Source of the DNA: a virus | Direction: 5' to 3' (one strand) | DNA: 53,746 nucleotides | IMG/VR virus record: IMGVR_UViG_3300043331_002800 | Location: 1-53,746 of that record | In this document: positions 32,538-40,432 of the stretch, piece after piece | Numbering within the stretch: position 1 is the first letter of the stretch | Layout of the letters: each line of letters begins with the position of its first letter | Notes under the pieces: model-generated | Database searches by the model: none | The model's input: only the letters and a program-made list of their open reading frames with translations | Told to the model about the DNA's origin: nothing | Made by a program: the position numbers and the translations under genes

Positions 32538-32899
32538 GGCGTTTCCTGTTCCACGAAGAGCAGCTCGCCCTCGCTGATAACGAGAATGGAGTGGCCGTCG
32601 ATCTCGATCACGGCGCCGGCGAACGTGGAGCAATAGACCTTCGTGCCGATCGTAATGGTGGCCTCAGGCCCGACCGCCACGACCCGCGCCAGGCGCCCAC
32701 GCCGCTCGACCTTCTCGCCCAAGGGACTTTTCTGCCCTGGCGTCACGATGCTGCCGACGCGCTTCTCGGTCACGGCGATTGTCGCCAGCGCGATCTTGTC
32801 ACCGGTTGGCATCCAGCCAGCGATCGCGGCATCGATCGCCTTGTGTCGCTCGAGCTCGGCCTGCTCCTCGAGCGCAATTGTCTGTTCGATGGTCGTCAC
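32534..32899 (-). CDS. GroES-like co-chaperonin
   Basis: A 121-residue protein. Residues about 30-118 align with Cpn10: a mobile-loop-like VGSIVTPG, then RGRLARVVAVGPEATITIGTKVYCSTFAGAVIEIDGHSILVISEGELLFVEQ in two pieces, matching the GEVLAVG, VGD-V, EID and ILIMSE-DILA positions of GroES. The first 28 residues are an extra helical segment. It would work with the host GroEL in capsid folding, as T4 gp31 does. No GroEL gene is in the window. Overlaps both neighbours by 4 nt. Confidence 0.8.
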   Translation of the reverse strand: MTTIEQTIALEEQAELERHKAIDAAIAGWMPTGDKIALATIAVTEKRVGSIVTPGQKSPLGEKVERRGRLARVVAVGPEATITIGTKVYCSTFAGAVIEIDGHSILVISEGELLFVEQETP

Positions 32900-33126
32900 G
32901 TCTGTCCTTTCGTAACTCGATAGATGGTGGCGGCGCTCGACTCTTGCCGGAAACGTTGAATCGACCAGCCGCGATCCGCCGAGATGGCGAGCGTCGCATC
33001 ATCGACGGCGATCGTCTGCTCGTGAGAGGCGAGAAGAAACGCCACAAGCATGCTGCGCAACGCTGAGATCTCGGCCTGCTGGTTGCGAACGCGGTCGGCT
33101 AATTGGCGTTCGACACCGTCCGTCAT
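32896..33126 (-). CDS. small hypothetical protein, 76 aa
   Basis: An N-terminal coiled coil (RQLADRVRNQQAEISALRSMLVAF), then a short alpha/beta region (WSIQRFRQESSAATIYRVTKG). Its start overlaps the upstream stop and its stop overlaps the GroES start (ATGA at both). Unrecognised. Confidence 0.65.
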   Translation of the reverse strand: MTDGVERQLADRVRNQQAEISALRSMLVAFLLASHEQTIAVDDATLAISADRGWSIQRFRQESSAATIYRVTKGQT

Positions 33127-33380
33127 CGTCCCCTCCTTCGTTCCGCTGGCGGCGTCAACATCTCGGGCGTCACGATCGCCAGCGCCCGCAGCTCCTTCAC
33201 CGAGAGCTCCACGCCGAAGCGGTGCCGCAGGTGCGCGTGAAGCGCGTCCGGTTCCCGCGGCGCGCCGGCCAGGCTGAGCGCGTCGATCTCGGCCTCGACG
33301 ATGCTGCCCTCGATGTTCAGGGCGAGCTCCTCGAGGAGGGCCGCCATCGTCACGGGTTCACGAGGAGCGAGATTCAGCAT
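33123..33380 (-). CDS. small hypothetical protein, 85 aa
   Basis: Acidic helical protein (MAALLEELALNIEGSIVEAEIDAL) with a HAHLRHRFGVELSVKELRAL segment that could be a small three-helix bundle, and a basic tail. It overlaps the upstream gene by 23 nt and the downstream one by 4 nt. No family recognised. Confidence 0.6.
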   Translation of the reverse strand: MLNLAPREPVTMAALLEELALNIEGSIVEAEIDALSLAGAPREPDALHAHLRHRFGVELSVKELRALAIVTPEMLTPPAERRRGR

Positions 33381-33774
33381 CGAGCACTTTCCCGGATCCC
33401 ACGTAGATCAGACCACGAATGCGATCGGCGAATTGCCGCCGGAGTTTCTCGTCGTCGACGAGATCGAGGAACAGGGCCCCGATGGCTCGTACCAGACGCC
33501 GGACCTCGTCGATCGGCACGGCCTCCATCGGCTTCCCGTCGATGTAGGCGGTCACGAGTTGGAGATACGGAAACGATTTCGGCGCCGGGGCCTTGAGTCC
33601 TTTCTCGACGGCCTGATAGATCAGCTCGGGCTGTTCGCTCGCAATCTCCTCGAAAATCTTCTTGATCGACCCCTTGAACGAGCGCGGGACGCGGTCCTTC
33701 GACCCCTTTTTCCGTCCGCCTTTGGGTCGCGTTTTCTTGGTCCATGTCGTCCTCTTACGACCGCCGCGTGGCAT
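33358..33774 (-). CDS. basic DNA-binding-like protein, candidate small terminase
   Basis: A 138-residue protein with a very basic N-terminus (RKRTTWTKKTRPKGGRKKG), like those of DUF5681-type phage proteins. A helical core follows (SIKKIFEEIASEQPELIYQAVEKGL), then a segment with DEVRRLVRAIGALFLDLVDDEKL. It lies upstream of the large terminase gene, but separated from it by six genes. The terminase role is a guess from charge and position. Confidence 0.5.
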   Translation of the reverse strand: MPRGGRKRTTWTKKTRPKGGRKKGSKDRVPRSFKGSIKKIFEEIASEQPELIYQAVEKGLKAPAPKSFPYLQLVTAYIDGKPMEAVPIDEVRRLVRAIGALFLDLVDDEKLRRQFADRIRGLIYVGSGKVLDAESRSS

Positions 33775-33801
33775 GGCTGTCCGCCGATTCTTCGCCGATT
33801 G

Positions 33802-35676
33802 TCATGACAGGAACAGCTTCGACGATGCGACCGCAGCGCCGCGCGGCGTGTCTACCAGCTTGAGGGTCGCCAGCCGGCCCAACGGTTCCGAGAATCCGCC
33901 GCTCCGGAAGTTCGTGTAGCCCAGCGCGCGGGCGAGATCTTCGCGGCTCATGATGGTCGGGTACAGCTCGATGAGCTTCGCCAGGATGCGCTGCTCTGGA
34001 CCCGGAAGCACGCCCATGATGCGCGCCTGCAGCGCGTCGGAGGTGGTCGGGGTCGCCGCGGCATCGGCGTGCGCGCGGCCGTCGTCGGTCAGGTCAATGA
34101 CGCCAGCGATCGGCGACGCGGCGTAGCCGCCGGCAATCAGTCGGCCGAGGGGTTCCGAAAAGCCACCCGACCGGTAATTGGTGTACCCGGCCATCAGGGC
34201 GAGCTGCTGGCGATCGACAGGCGTGAGGCCCAGGGCCTCGAGCTCGGCCAGGCCGTTCAGAATCTTCTGCTCCGGCCCGGCCAAGTGGCCGTTCGAGGAC
34301 GGCGCCGGACCCGTCACCACCCGCCTTATAACATAAGGCGCCTGGCGAACCGGGCGTTGAACGCCGGTGTCCGGTCGTGGTGTCGGCCTGACGGTCGATG
34401 GAACAACTGCATCGACCTTGTCGAGAATCCGCTGCACGCGCGTGCCGGACAGCCGCTCAATGAACAGCGCCCGTCGCTTCTCGACATCGGCGGACCACCG
34501 CTCGCCGGCCGCATCAATCTCAGCCTTGGCCCGGTCCGCGATCGACTGCAGCGTCGCATCGGCGCGGTCGGCGATGTAGGTCTTGAATCCGGCGAGTTCC
34601 TCGCGTACAGACTTCAGCAGCTCGCGGTCGGCGCCTGTCAGAACCGGGACGTCCTTCGGCTTGCCCGCCGGCGCCGGCGTCGCGGCCGCGCGGGCCAGCT
34701 CCTGCTCGGCCTTGGCTTTCTCGGCCTTCAGCTGCGCGATCTGTTTCTTGAGTTCCTTCGGGTCATCGGCCTTGGCCCGCTCGATCGCGTCCTGCATCTT
34801 CGTCTTCAGCGTGTCCAGATCGGGCTGAGCCAGCCGCTTCGGTTCGGTCTTGCGCTGGCCGATCTTGGGAGTCGCGCTCGAGTCGAACGTTTCGCGCCGG
34901 CGGATGCGGTGAACGCCGAAGAGTTTCAGATCCGGATGGCCGCTCGCGACGATGGCCGTGCCCGTCTGGAGGCCGGCGAGCTGGCCCATGACCTCGTCCC
35001 GCTGCGCTTTCGTGGCATTCGCCTCGAGCCAGTCCTTGATCCGGTCCTGGTCGAGAGGGCCCGGCGTGCGAAACGCCACGAGGACGTCACAGAGCTCGGA
35101 GACTTCCTTGTTCAGCCCGGAGCCGCGCTGCGTGAAGAGCACGGGACCGATCCCATGCTTTCGGCCGAGCTTCACGAGATCCTCGACGGCCCCGAGACAC
35201 TTCGCGGCGTCCGGGTCGATCGGGCGCTGTGGCGCATACCGCTGCGCCTCATCGAGGAGCAGAAGCAACGGGTCGCGGTTCTTGTCGTACAGCCGTTCGA
35301 AGAACGCCGCCAGGAAGCGCACCTGTTTCCCTTTCGAGAAGTACTCGAGATCGAGGATGGCCGGCTGCTCGAGCGCGGCGATCGTCTCGCCGATGAATGC
35401 GCCAGCGCCGTCCTCCAGCGGCAGGTCGGCGTGGTCGCCGCCGAAGATCACGACCGGCAGACCGGCGCCTGTGCCGGCGGCCGTGCTCTTCAGCCCGTAC
35501 CAGTCCCCTTTCAGGTCGATGGCGCAAAACCGCTGTTTGGCCTTGGCGGCTTCCTCGGCCGCGACGGACCCGAACGTGGTCTTGCCGGACCCGCGCGCAC
35601 CGTACACCACCGTCGCGAGCGTCAGCCACTCGAGCGGCAGCGTGAGGTCGTCGGAAATCCTGAGCGTTTTCAACAT
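33802..35676 (-). CDS. HerA/FtsK-like ATPase with duplicated C-terminal winged helices
   Basis: A 624-residue protein. Walker A is GARGSGKTT (26-34), Walker B is LLLLLDEAQRYAPQ (DE at 142-143), and a conserved FTQRGS follows near 181, typical of HerA-like ATPases. Residues about 290-335 are a coiled coil. Then come two homologous repeats, at 467-530 and 559-620, each with GPEQ-IL, GYTN-RSGGFSEPLGRL, likely winged helices. It probably acts on DNA; which process is not shown. Confidence 0.75.
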   Translation of the reverse strand: MLKTLRISDDLTLPLEWLTLATVVYGARGSGKTTFGSVAAEEAAKAKQRFCAIDLKGDWYGLKSTAAGTGAGLPVVIFGGDHADLPLEDGAGAFIGETIAALEQPAILDLEYFSKGKQVRFLAAFFERLYDKNRDPLLLLLDEAQRYAPQRPIDPDAAKCLGAVEDLVKLGRKHGIGPVLFTQRGSGLNKEVSELCDVLVAFRTPGPLDQDRIKDWLEANATKAQRDEVMGQLAGLQTGTAIVASGHPDLKLFGVHRIRRRETFDSSATPKIGQRKTEPKRLAQPDLDTLKTKMQDAIERAKADDPKELKKQIAQLKAEKAKAEQELARAAATPAPAGKPKDVPVLTGADRELLKSVREELAGFKTYIADRADATLQSIADRAKAEIDAAGERWSADVEKRRALFIERLSGTRVQRILDKVDAVVPSTVRPTPRPDTGVQRPVRQAPYVIRRVVTGPAPSSNGHLAGPEQKILNGLAELEALGLTPVDRQQLALMAGYTNYRSGGFSEPLGRLIAGGYAASPIAGVIDLTDDGRAHADAAATPTTSDALQARIMGVLPGPEQRILAKLIELYPTIMSREDLARALGYTNFRSGGFSEPLGRLATLKLVDTPRGAAVASSKLFLS

Positions 35677-35679
35677 CGG

Positions 35680-35698
35680 GAATAATTTCAGAATAATT
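35680..35698. promoter_or_regulatory. AT-rich direct repeats before the ATPase gene
   Basis: GAATAATT occurs at 35680-35687 and 35691-35698, an 11-bp period, in an otherwise GC-rich region directly upstream of the ATPase start. It might hold a promoter -10 region or a regulator site, but I see no matching -35 box. Confidence 0.35.
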
Positions 35699-35710
35699 CA
35701 GTCGCCCTAT

Positions 35711-36607
35711 TTACTCCTGTGTGGCGGGGGCGTCGGACGGCTGGGCGGCCTCAAAGTCCAACAGGTCTTGCGTGGCTAGCGACAGCGCCTCTTGCACGTC
35801 CTCATGCGTCTCAAATACGTTCGTGTCGTCAGCCTCGTTGATTTGGCTCACACGTAGGAGCGCGACGGCGTGCTTCGCGATCTCCTCCAGCAACCATAAC
35901 CGCTTGCGCTCCTGCGTCTTCGCGGCGAGGGCCGCTTCCGCCTTCTGCGCACGTTCCAATATTGCCCGTTCAAACTCACTCAACTCTCGACCGGTGCCGA
36001 GGCACGATCCACACGGAGCCCCACCGCGAATCCCTTTGTCGCAATCAGGACAGAGCGTCTGCGCGGCCAGGGCGTCGGCTTCCTTCAGCGCAGCGCGGAG
36101 TTCGTCAATGGCTGGCTGATCAAGAAACTCATCTGCATCGGTGTGAAGCTGAGCGTCAATGGCCTTCGCCGCAGCCATGACACGCTGCGTTGCTGGCGGC
36201 GCGGCGAGGGCGTCGATCGCTCTGGTATAAACCCCGATGTCCACGGCCGCCTCTGCCGCCTCCACGCCTGCCGTGCCGTGGGCAGTAGACCCAGGCTCGG
36301 CCGCCTCGGCCCTCGCACGGGCCTGTTCACAGTCACGTTCTCGGCGCGCACGCAATCCGACGAGCGACGCGATCAGCCCTTCGTGCGAGGTCCGGTCACC
36401 CACGCGCCTCGGGATTACGAGGGCGTCGGCGAGGGCGTCGGCGGCAGCGCGCAAAAGATCATGTGCCCGCTTCAGCACGTCTGCGTTCTTGGTTTTATGC
36501 GCTTCATCCAATCGCTCAATCTCACGGTGGCAGATTGCACCGATTGCTACTTGTGCCGCGCACTCGCGCAACTGCCTGACGAGCGCGGCCGTCTCAGGAT
36601 TGGTCAT
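35711..36607 (-). CDS. coiled-coil protein with DnaJ-type zinc motif
   Basis: A 298-residue protein, mostly helical and Ala/Glu-rich. About residues 190-215 contain CPDCDKGIRGG-C-SCLGTGREL, i.e. CPDC and CGSCLGTG, the CxxCxGxG pair used in DnaJ-like zinc centres. The start is the ATG at 36607, overlapping the upstream stop as ATGA. The long N-terminal frame extension is Arg/Gly-rich shadow. Role unknown. Confidence 0.65.
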   Translation of the reverse strand: MTNPETAALVRQLRECAAQVAIGAICHREIERLDEAHKTKNADVLKRAHDLLRAAADALADALVIPRRVGDRTSHEGLIASLVGLRARRERDCEQARARAEAAEPGSTAHGTAGVEAAEAAVDIGVYTRAIDALAAPPATQRVMAAAKAIDAQLHTDADEFLDQPAIDELRAALKEADALAAQTLCPDCDKGIRGGAPCGSCLGTGRELSEFERAILERAQKAEAALAAKTQERKRLWLLEEIAKHAVALLRVSQINEADDTNVFETHEDVQEALSLATQDLLDFEAAQPSDAPATQE

Positions 36608-37116
36608 CGCTTGGTCTCCGTCACTTTCGCGGTCTGGGGCGTGGCCCAGAGCGCCCCACGCGCCCACCCGAGCCGGGTGACCAGCTTGTCCCGGAGCAGC
36701 ACGCCGAGCTGCTTTTTCACGTCCCAGTGCGGGGCCTTCACCTGCTCGACCAGGTCCCCGATCTTCATGGGCGCGCCGACCTCGGTGAGGACGTTGACAA
36801 TCCGGTCGGGCAACGATCCGGGCGCGATCGGCGACCGTCTCGTCGATCGGGCGTTTCGGTTCACGGCGGAGCCGAGCCGTTTCATCGGTCGCCCGGATCG
36901 TGTCGCCGGGAGCGCCAGTCGTTCCTCCGGCAGGGCGATCTCCCCGTCCACATGAACCTCCAGGTCCTGACACCGTTGGAGCGACGCCATCAGATCACGC
37001 GCCGCCCGGGCCCGCGCTTCAAATGACTCGGCACGCTGTTCCAGCACCTTGAGCATCTCCAGGAGCGCCAGACGGCTCTGACCGCTCACGCCTGCCTGCC
37101 TGCCTGCCTGCCTCAT
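36604..37116 (-). CDS. winged-helix-like protein with a tetranucleotide repeat at its start
   Basis: A 170-residue protein: an N-terminal helix (LALLEMLKVLEQRAESFEARARAARD), a basic linker, and a C-terminal winged-helix-like domain (LPDRIVNVLTEVGAPMKIGDLVEQVKAP, VKKQLGVLLRDKLVTRLGW). The ATG at 37116 is preceded by GGAG with 9-nt spacing. Codons 2-9 lie in CAGG repeats. A GTG just after them (37089) is a possible alternative start. Confidence 0.65.
   Translation of the reverse strand: MRQAGRQAGVSGQSRLALLEMLKVLEQRAESFEARARAARDLMASLQRCQDLEVHVDGEIALPEERLALPATRSGRPMKRLGSAVNRNARSTRRSPIAPGSLPDRIVNVLTEVGAPMKIGDLVEQVKAPHWDVKKQLGVLLRDKLVTRLGWARGALWATPQTAKVTETKR
37091..37113. repeat. CAGG/CCTG tetranucleotide repeat, 5.75 units
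   Basis: Five complete CCTG units plus CCT, on the plus strand, directly inside the start of the winged-helix gene. As units are 4 nt, gain or loss of one unit would change the reading frame from the upstream ATG. Confidence 0.8.
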
Positions 37117-37132
37117 TTGCGTGGACTCCGGC

Positions 37133-37570
37133 TCACGTCGGGTACACCGTCGATCGGCTGCCCTGGCGCATCTCGCGGAAGTCGAGCAGCGCGGCTGAGG
37201 CTTTCTCAGGGTCGAGGCCGACCTTCTCGGTGAGGAACTTGAACATCAGCTCGTCGGAGATCGCGGCTTCGATGGCCCCCTGCAGCATCGCGACCACCTC
37301 ACGAGCTTTGTCGAGATCCATTTGGGTCAACTCGCCATTCATTGTGAAATCAATCCGCCCCTGTTTGGTGCGCGAACTGAGCAGCGTACTGACCGTGATG
37401 TCGGTTCCGGTCGATCCGGGTTTCGCCCGCAAGGCGAGGCCGTGCATGTCAATCACCTCGGCGCCGGCGTCAGTCTGAAACGCGTGGTGATAGTCGGCGG
37501 CCTTCAGCAGCGCCCGGACGGCCGCATAGACGGCGCCGGGCACGTCAAGAATCGCGTAGGTGTACGTCAT
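37133..37570 (-). CDS. small phage protein, 145 aa
   Basis: An alpha/beta protein (TYAILDVPGAVYAAVRALLKAAD, then EVIDMHGLALRAKP) whose C-terminal half is helical (LDKAREVVAMLQGAIEAAISDELMFKF). The last part ends RQGSRSTVYPT. No family recognised. Start overlaps the upstream stop as ATGA. Confidence 0.65.
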   Translation of the reverse strand: MTYTYAILDVPGAVYAAVRALLKAADYHHAFQTDAGAEVIDMHGLALRAKPGSTGTDITVSTLLSSRTKQGRIDFTMNGELTQMDLDKAREVVAMLQGAIEAAISDELMFKFLTEKVGLDPEKASAALLDFREMRQGSRSTVYPT

Positions 37571-37773
37571 CGCCTGCCGTCCACGCGCGTCATCTGACCG
37601 AGATCGTTCCGCTGGTACGTGCGGCCCTTGAACGGCCCCTTCGTGACCGTCACGCGCGGCGGACCGTCAGGCTGGTGCGCGTCCGGTGTCAGCAGGGCGA
37701 GATCCGATTCCGGGACGCCCGCCGCCAGGGCATCCTCGCGTGTGTCGTAGGTCCGGCCTGTTCTGAGATCCAT
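37567..37773 (-). CDS. small protein, 68 aa
   Basis: Starts MDLRTGRTYDTREDALAAGVPESDLALL, then KGPFKGRTYQRNDLGQMTRVDGRR. Small proteins opening with MDLRTG-Y-S--EA--AGVP occur in many phage genomes, without a known function. The ATG at 37773 has GGAG upstream; the ATG 8 codons earlier is less likely. Confidence 0.7.
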   Translation of the reverse strand: MDLRTGRTYDTREDALAAGVPESDLALLTPDAHQPDGPPRVTVTKGPFKGRTYQRNDLGQMTRVDGRR

Positions 37774-37829
37774 GTAGGTGCTCCCTCCGTCAAGCATTCG
37801 GATCAGATTAGCGACTGGCGTTCAGTCAA

Positions 37830-38078
37830 TTACCTCTTCCCGGCAGCGGCCTTCTTCTTCGGCCGCTGGATCTGCTCGGCGCCCATCCGCGTCTGCAGGC
37901 TCTTCATGTAGTCCCGGTTGTGGATCTGGTGCTTCCATTCCAGCGTGACCTTCGCGTGCTCCGGCCCTTCCGGATCGTCCTCGAAGAACGTCTGGAGCAC
38001 CTCCACGAGCTTCTCCTTCAGCTCCACCGGCAAGGTCTCGTCGTCGGTGATGACGTTCACTTTCACGAGCGTGATCAT
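37830..38078 (-). CDS. small protein, 82 aa
   Basis: A short alpha/beta protein (MITLVKVNVITDDETLPVELKEKLVEVLQTFFEDDPEG), ending in a Lys-rich tail PKKKAAAGKR. The ATG at 38078 overlaps the upstream stop as ATGA. Unrecognised. Confidence 0.65.
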   Translation of the reverse strand: MITLVKVNVITDDETLPVELKEKLVEVLQTFFEDDPEGPEHAKVTLEWKHQIHNRDYMKSLQTRMGAEQIQRPKKKAAAGKR

Positions 38079-38470
38079 TGCGCCTCCGCGGTGGCCTTCG
38101 CGTAGCGATACCCGCGCAGCCACCAGAGTCCGGCCAGCGACGATTCCTCGTAGGGACACGGCGTCGGTGACCAGCCGTCCGCTTGCTCTCGCTGATCGTG
38201 CTTCGCTTCCGCGAGGCCTTTGCGCCAATGTCGTTCGATGAACTCGCGATCGCTCTTCTCTTGGGCCGTCACGTGCGGATACGTCTCCGGATCATCGAGC
38301 AACGTCAGCACCCATTCCAGGGTCCCGACGACGGCCGCGTGCAGATCGGACTTCTTCTGCCGACCCGCGATCGCCTCGCGGTCCCGCTTGGCGAGGTTCT
38401 CGTGCAGCATCGCGTGTACTTCAGCGCGCAGCTTTGACTGCGTCACGGTCTTGACCAAGGCGATGGGCAT
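38075..38470 (-). CDS. small protein with an Rmf-like C-terminus
   Basis: A 131-residue helical protein. Its C-terminus CPYEESSLAGLWWLRGYRYA resembles the P-x--W--G---G pattern shared by ribosome modulation factor and many short phage proteins. The rest includes a charged helix (RDREAIAGRQKKSDLHAAVVGTLEWVLTLL). No defined role. Confidence 0.6.
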   Translation of the reverse strand: MPIALVKTVTQSKLRAEVHAMLHENLAKRDREAIAGRQKKSDLHAAVVGTLEWVLTLLDDPETYPHVTAQEKSDREFIERHWRKGLAEAKHDQREQADGWSPTPCPYEESSLAGLWWLRGYRYAKATAEAQ

Positions 38471-39078
38471 CAGGCCTCCGCGCTGGCGGCGCCGTTTGGC
38501 TTCGCGCCCTTCTTCAGCCGCGGCGCCTTCTTGCCGCCCCTGTTCTGCTCATCGAGCACGTCGCCGGCGGCGGGATCGGGCGTGGGGGCGATTTCGTCGC
38601 TGCTGAACTCGAACGAGAGATCTTCCGGTTCGAAGCTGTAGTAGAGCTGCGCGCCGAATTGCGCGGCCAGGAAGTCCCGCTGGAGCCGCGGCGCCAGATC
38701 GAACTTGGCCTTGAGGGTCGCTTTCAGCCAGCTCGTGCCGGCGTCCTCGTCGGTTTTCTTGACGACGACAAACGAGCCGATCTCGACGTTGCGCAGCTGG
38801 ATCAGCTCGACGCTGCCGTCGACGCCGGCACAGACCCGGACGGCCTGCTTCCCCACACGCAGATCGAGCGTCGCTTTCTCCAGCTCCGGCCGGACCTCCC
38901 CCTTCGCAAAGAGGTGATCGTGGACCTCAGGCCCTAGCTCCTTGGCCAGCGGTTCCATGAGCGGGTCGAGCACGAGGCTAATCTCGGCTTCGCGGTGCTG
39001 CACGCCATCGTCGTCCGTGCCGACCGTGAGCTTGGCAATCGCCATATGGAGCAGGATGTTCTTGCGTCGGAAAATCAT
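38470..39078 (-). CDS. hypothetical protein, 202 aa
   Basis: A beta-rich protein (IGSFVVVKKTDEDAGTSWLKATLKAKFDL), with a C-terminal disordered Lys-rich tail (RGGKKAPRLKKGAKPNG). The start is the ATG at 39078, 6 nt after AAAGGGAG. The middle, LQRDFLAAQFGAQLYYSFEPEDLSFEF in two halves, might contact nucleic acid, but no motif proves it. Unrecognised. Confidence 0.65.
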   Translation of the reverse strand: MIFRRKNILLHMAIAKLTVGTDDDGVQHREAEISLVLDPLMEPLAKELGPEVHDHLFAKGEVRPELEKATLDLRVGKQAVRVCAGVDGSVELIQLRNVEIGSFVVVKKTDEDAGTSWLKATLKAKFDLAPRLQRDFLAAQFGAQLYYSFEPEDLSFEFSSDEIAPTPDPAAGDVLDEQNRGGKKAPRLKKGAKPNGAASAEA

Positions 39079-39089
39079 CGGTCTCCCTT

Positions 39090-39419
39090 TCAAGCGGCTC
39101 GGGCGAGCCACCGCTGAACCCACTGAATCGCTTGGCCGTTCTTGACCTGCCGCGGCGTCACGCGCAGCACGGTCCAGCCGAGAATCGCGGCCTCGGCGTA
39201 CTTCTCCGCGTCGGCTTCGAGCCCGATGCCACGCGAGTGCCGCCCCTGAATGAACACGCCGCCTTCGACCTCAACGGCCAGGCGCTGCTCGACGAACGCC
39301 ACGTCGAACCGCCACTTCCGAACCGGATGAAACCGATGCTCGGTCGTCGGCGCAGGCAGGTTCAGCAGCCGGCACTGCTGGACGAGCTGCGGCACGAGCG
39401 TCACGGCGATGCGGCTCAC
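39090..39419 (-). CDS. small PD-(D/E)xK-type endonuclease (DUF559/Vsr-like)
   Basis: A 109-residue protein. HPVRKWRFDVAFVEQRLAVEVEGG supplies the D and the E-x-E of a PD-(D/E)xK core, followed by GRHSRGIG, a Lys in the helix (DAEKYAEAA), and GWTVLRVTPRQV. This is a common phage endonuclease type. The GTG at 39419 overlaps the upstream gene as GTGA. It may cut or resolve DNA during replication or recombination. Confidence 0.75.
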   Translation of the reverse strand: MSRIAVTLVPQLVQQCRLLNLPAPTTEHRFHPVRKWRFDVAFVEQRLAVEVEGGVFIQGRHSRGIGLEADAEKYAEAAILGWTVLRVTPRQVKNGQAIQWVQRWLARAA

Positions 39420-40432
39420 AGCGCCGCCTTCCCGGTTTCCCAATACGGGATGCGACCGCGCGCCCACCGATCGAGGTCGCGATACATGTCCTCGCTGATG
39501 AGCATCAGCGTCGCCCACTCTGGGTAGTACTGCTCTAGGAGTTCAAGCTGGCGGTCGAAGCGGTCGGTCCATTTCCCCTTGACCTCGTGGATGCGTTCCC
39601 ATCCGGTCTCGGCTTCGACGACGACGAAATCCGGCGTCCATGACATGACGTCGCGCTTCTGATTCGGAAAGACGAACGTGCGCGGTTCGTACTGCCAGGA
39701 CGTCAGCACGCCCTTCTCAATGCAGTGATTCAGATACCTGGCGTAATTCGCTTCCCAGGCCGACCGGAAGAACATGTCGCCGAGATCGGCGCGCCGGCCT
39801 CGACGGGCAAAGCTGTAGATGGCCTCGTCGGGCGCCGCGGTGCCGCGGCCGTGACGTGCAACGCGGGTCGCGAGCATCCGGTCGATGCGGTCCTGATGGG
39901 CCTCTGGGTTGATCGCTTCCCACCATCGGCGCCAGCCCGCTTGGCACTTCGCGATGTTTTCTGGCGTGTGTTTCTTGCCGAGCATCCCGCGCGGATGGCC
40001 GTTGCGCTGCAGCGCGGCGCGCGTGTTCGCCGAGATCAGGGCGCGGTGCGCCTGGCTGCCACGCTCGAGCCCGGCCAGCGGCAGGCGCGGCTGCGTCGTC
40101 TTCGGGCGGGAGAGGTCGGTCAGGCCGAGTTGGCGCGCCTTGCGAGATAGGTTGTGCCAGTTCCGGCCGAGCGTCTTCCCCAGCGCCTCCAGACCAATTG
40201 GGCCGCCCGCGGTCGCTGACGCGTACGCGGCGCGCAGTTGACGGATCTCCTCCTCGGTCCACGCCCGGTGCTTCTCGGCCAGGCCGAGGACCAGGCACCG
40301 GTTGCGGATGCTGCCGACGGTTCGGCCCAGCGTGCCGCCAATCTCCGCAGCGCCCTGGCCCCGGAGGTAGAGCGCGCGCAACCGAGCATCGTCGGCCGAC
40401 GTCCACCGCGGCATCCGCAAGGGATTGCTCAT
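39416..40432 (-). CDS. nuclease with Myb-like HTHs, NUMOD3-like linker and PD-(D/E)xK core
   Basis: A 338-residue protein. Residues about 8-55 and 57-110 are two tryptophan-containing Myb/SANT-like helix-turn-helix units (WTSADDARLRALYLRG, WTEEEIRQLRAAY). Residues about 145-165 (GMLGKKHTPENIAKCQ) look like a NUMOD3 element of homing endonucleases. Then FRSAWEANYARYLNHC, WTPDFVVVE and IHEVKGKWTDR give the E, D and E-x-K of a PD-(D/E)xK nuclease. Architecture suggests a sequence-specific nuclease. Confidence 0.75.
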   Translation of the reverse strand: MSNPLRMPRWTSADDARLRALYLRGQGAAEIGGTLGRTVGSIRNRCLVLGLAEKHRAWTEEEIRQLRAAYASATAGGPIGLEALGKTLGRNWHNLSRKARQLGLTDLSRPKTTQPRLPLAGLERGSQAHRALISANTRAALQRNGHPRGMLGKKHTPENIAKCQAGWRRWWEAINPEAHQDRIDRMLATRVARHGRGTAAPDEAIYSFARRGRRADLGDMFFRSAWEANYARYLNHCIEKGVLTSWQYEPRTFVFPNQKRDVMSWTPDFVVVEAETGWERIHEVKGKWTDRFDRQLELLEQYYPEWATLMLISEDMYRDLDRWARGRIPYWETGKAAL

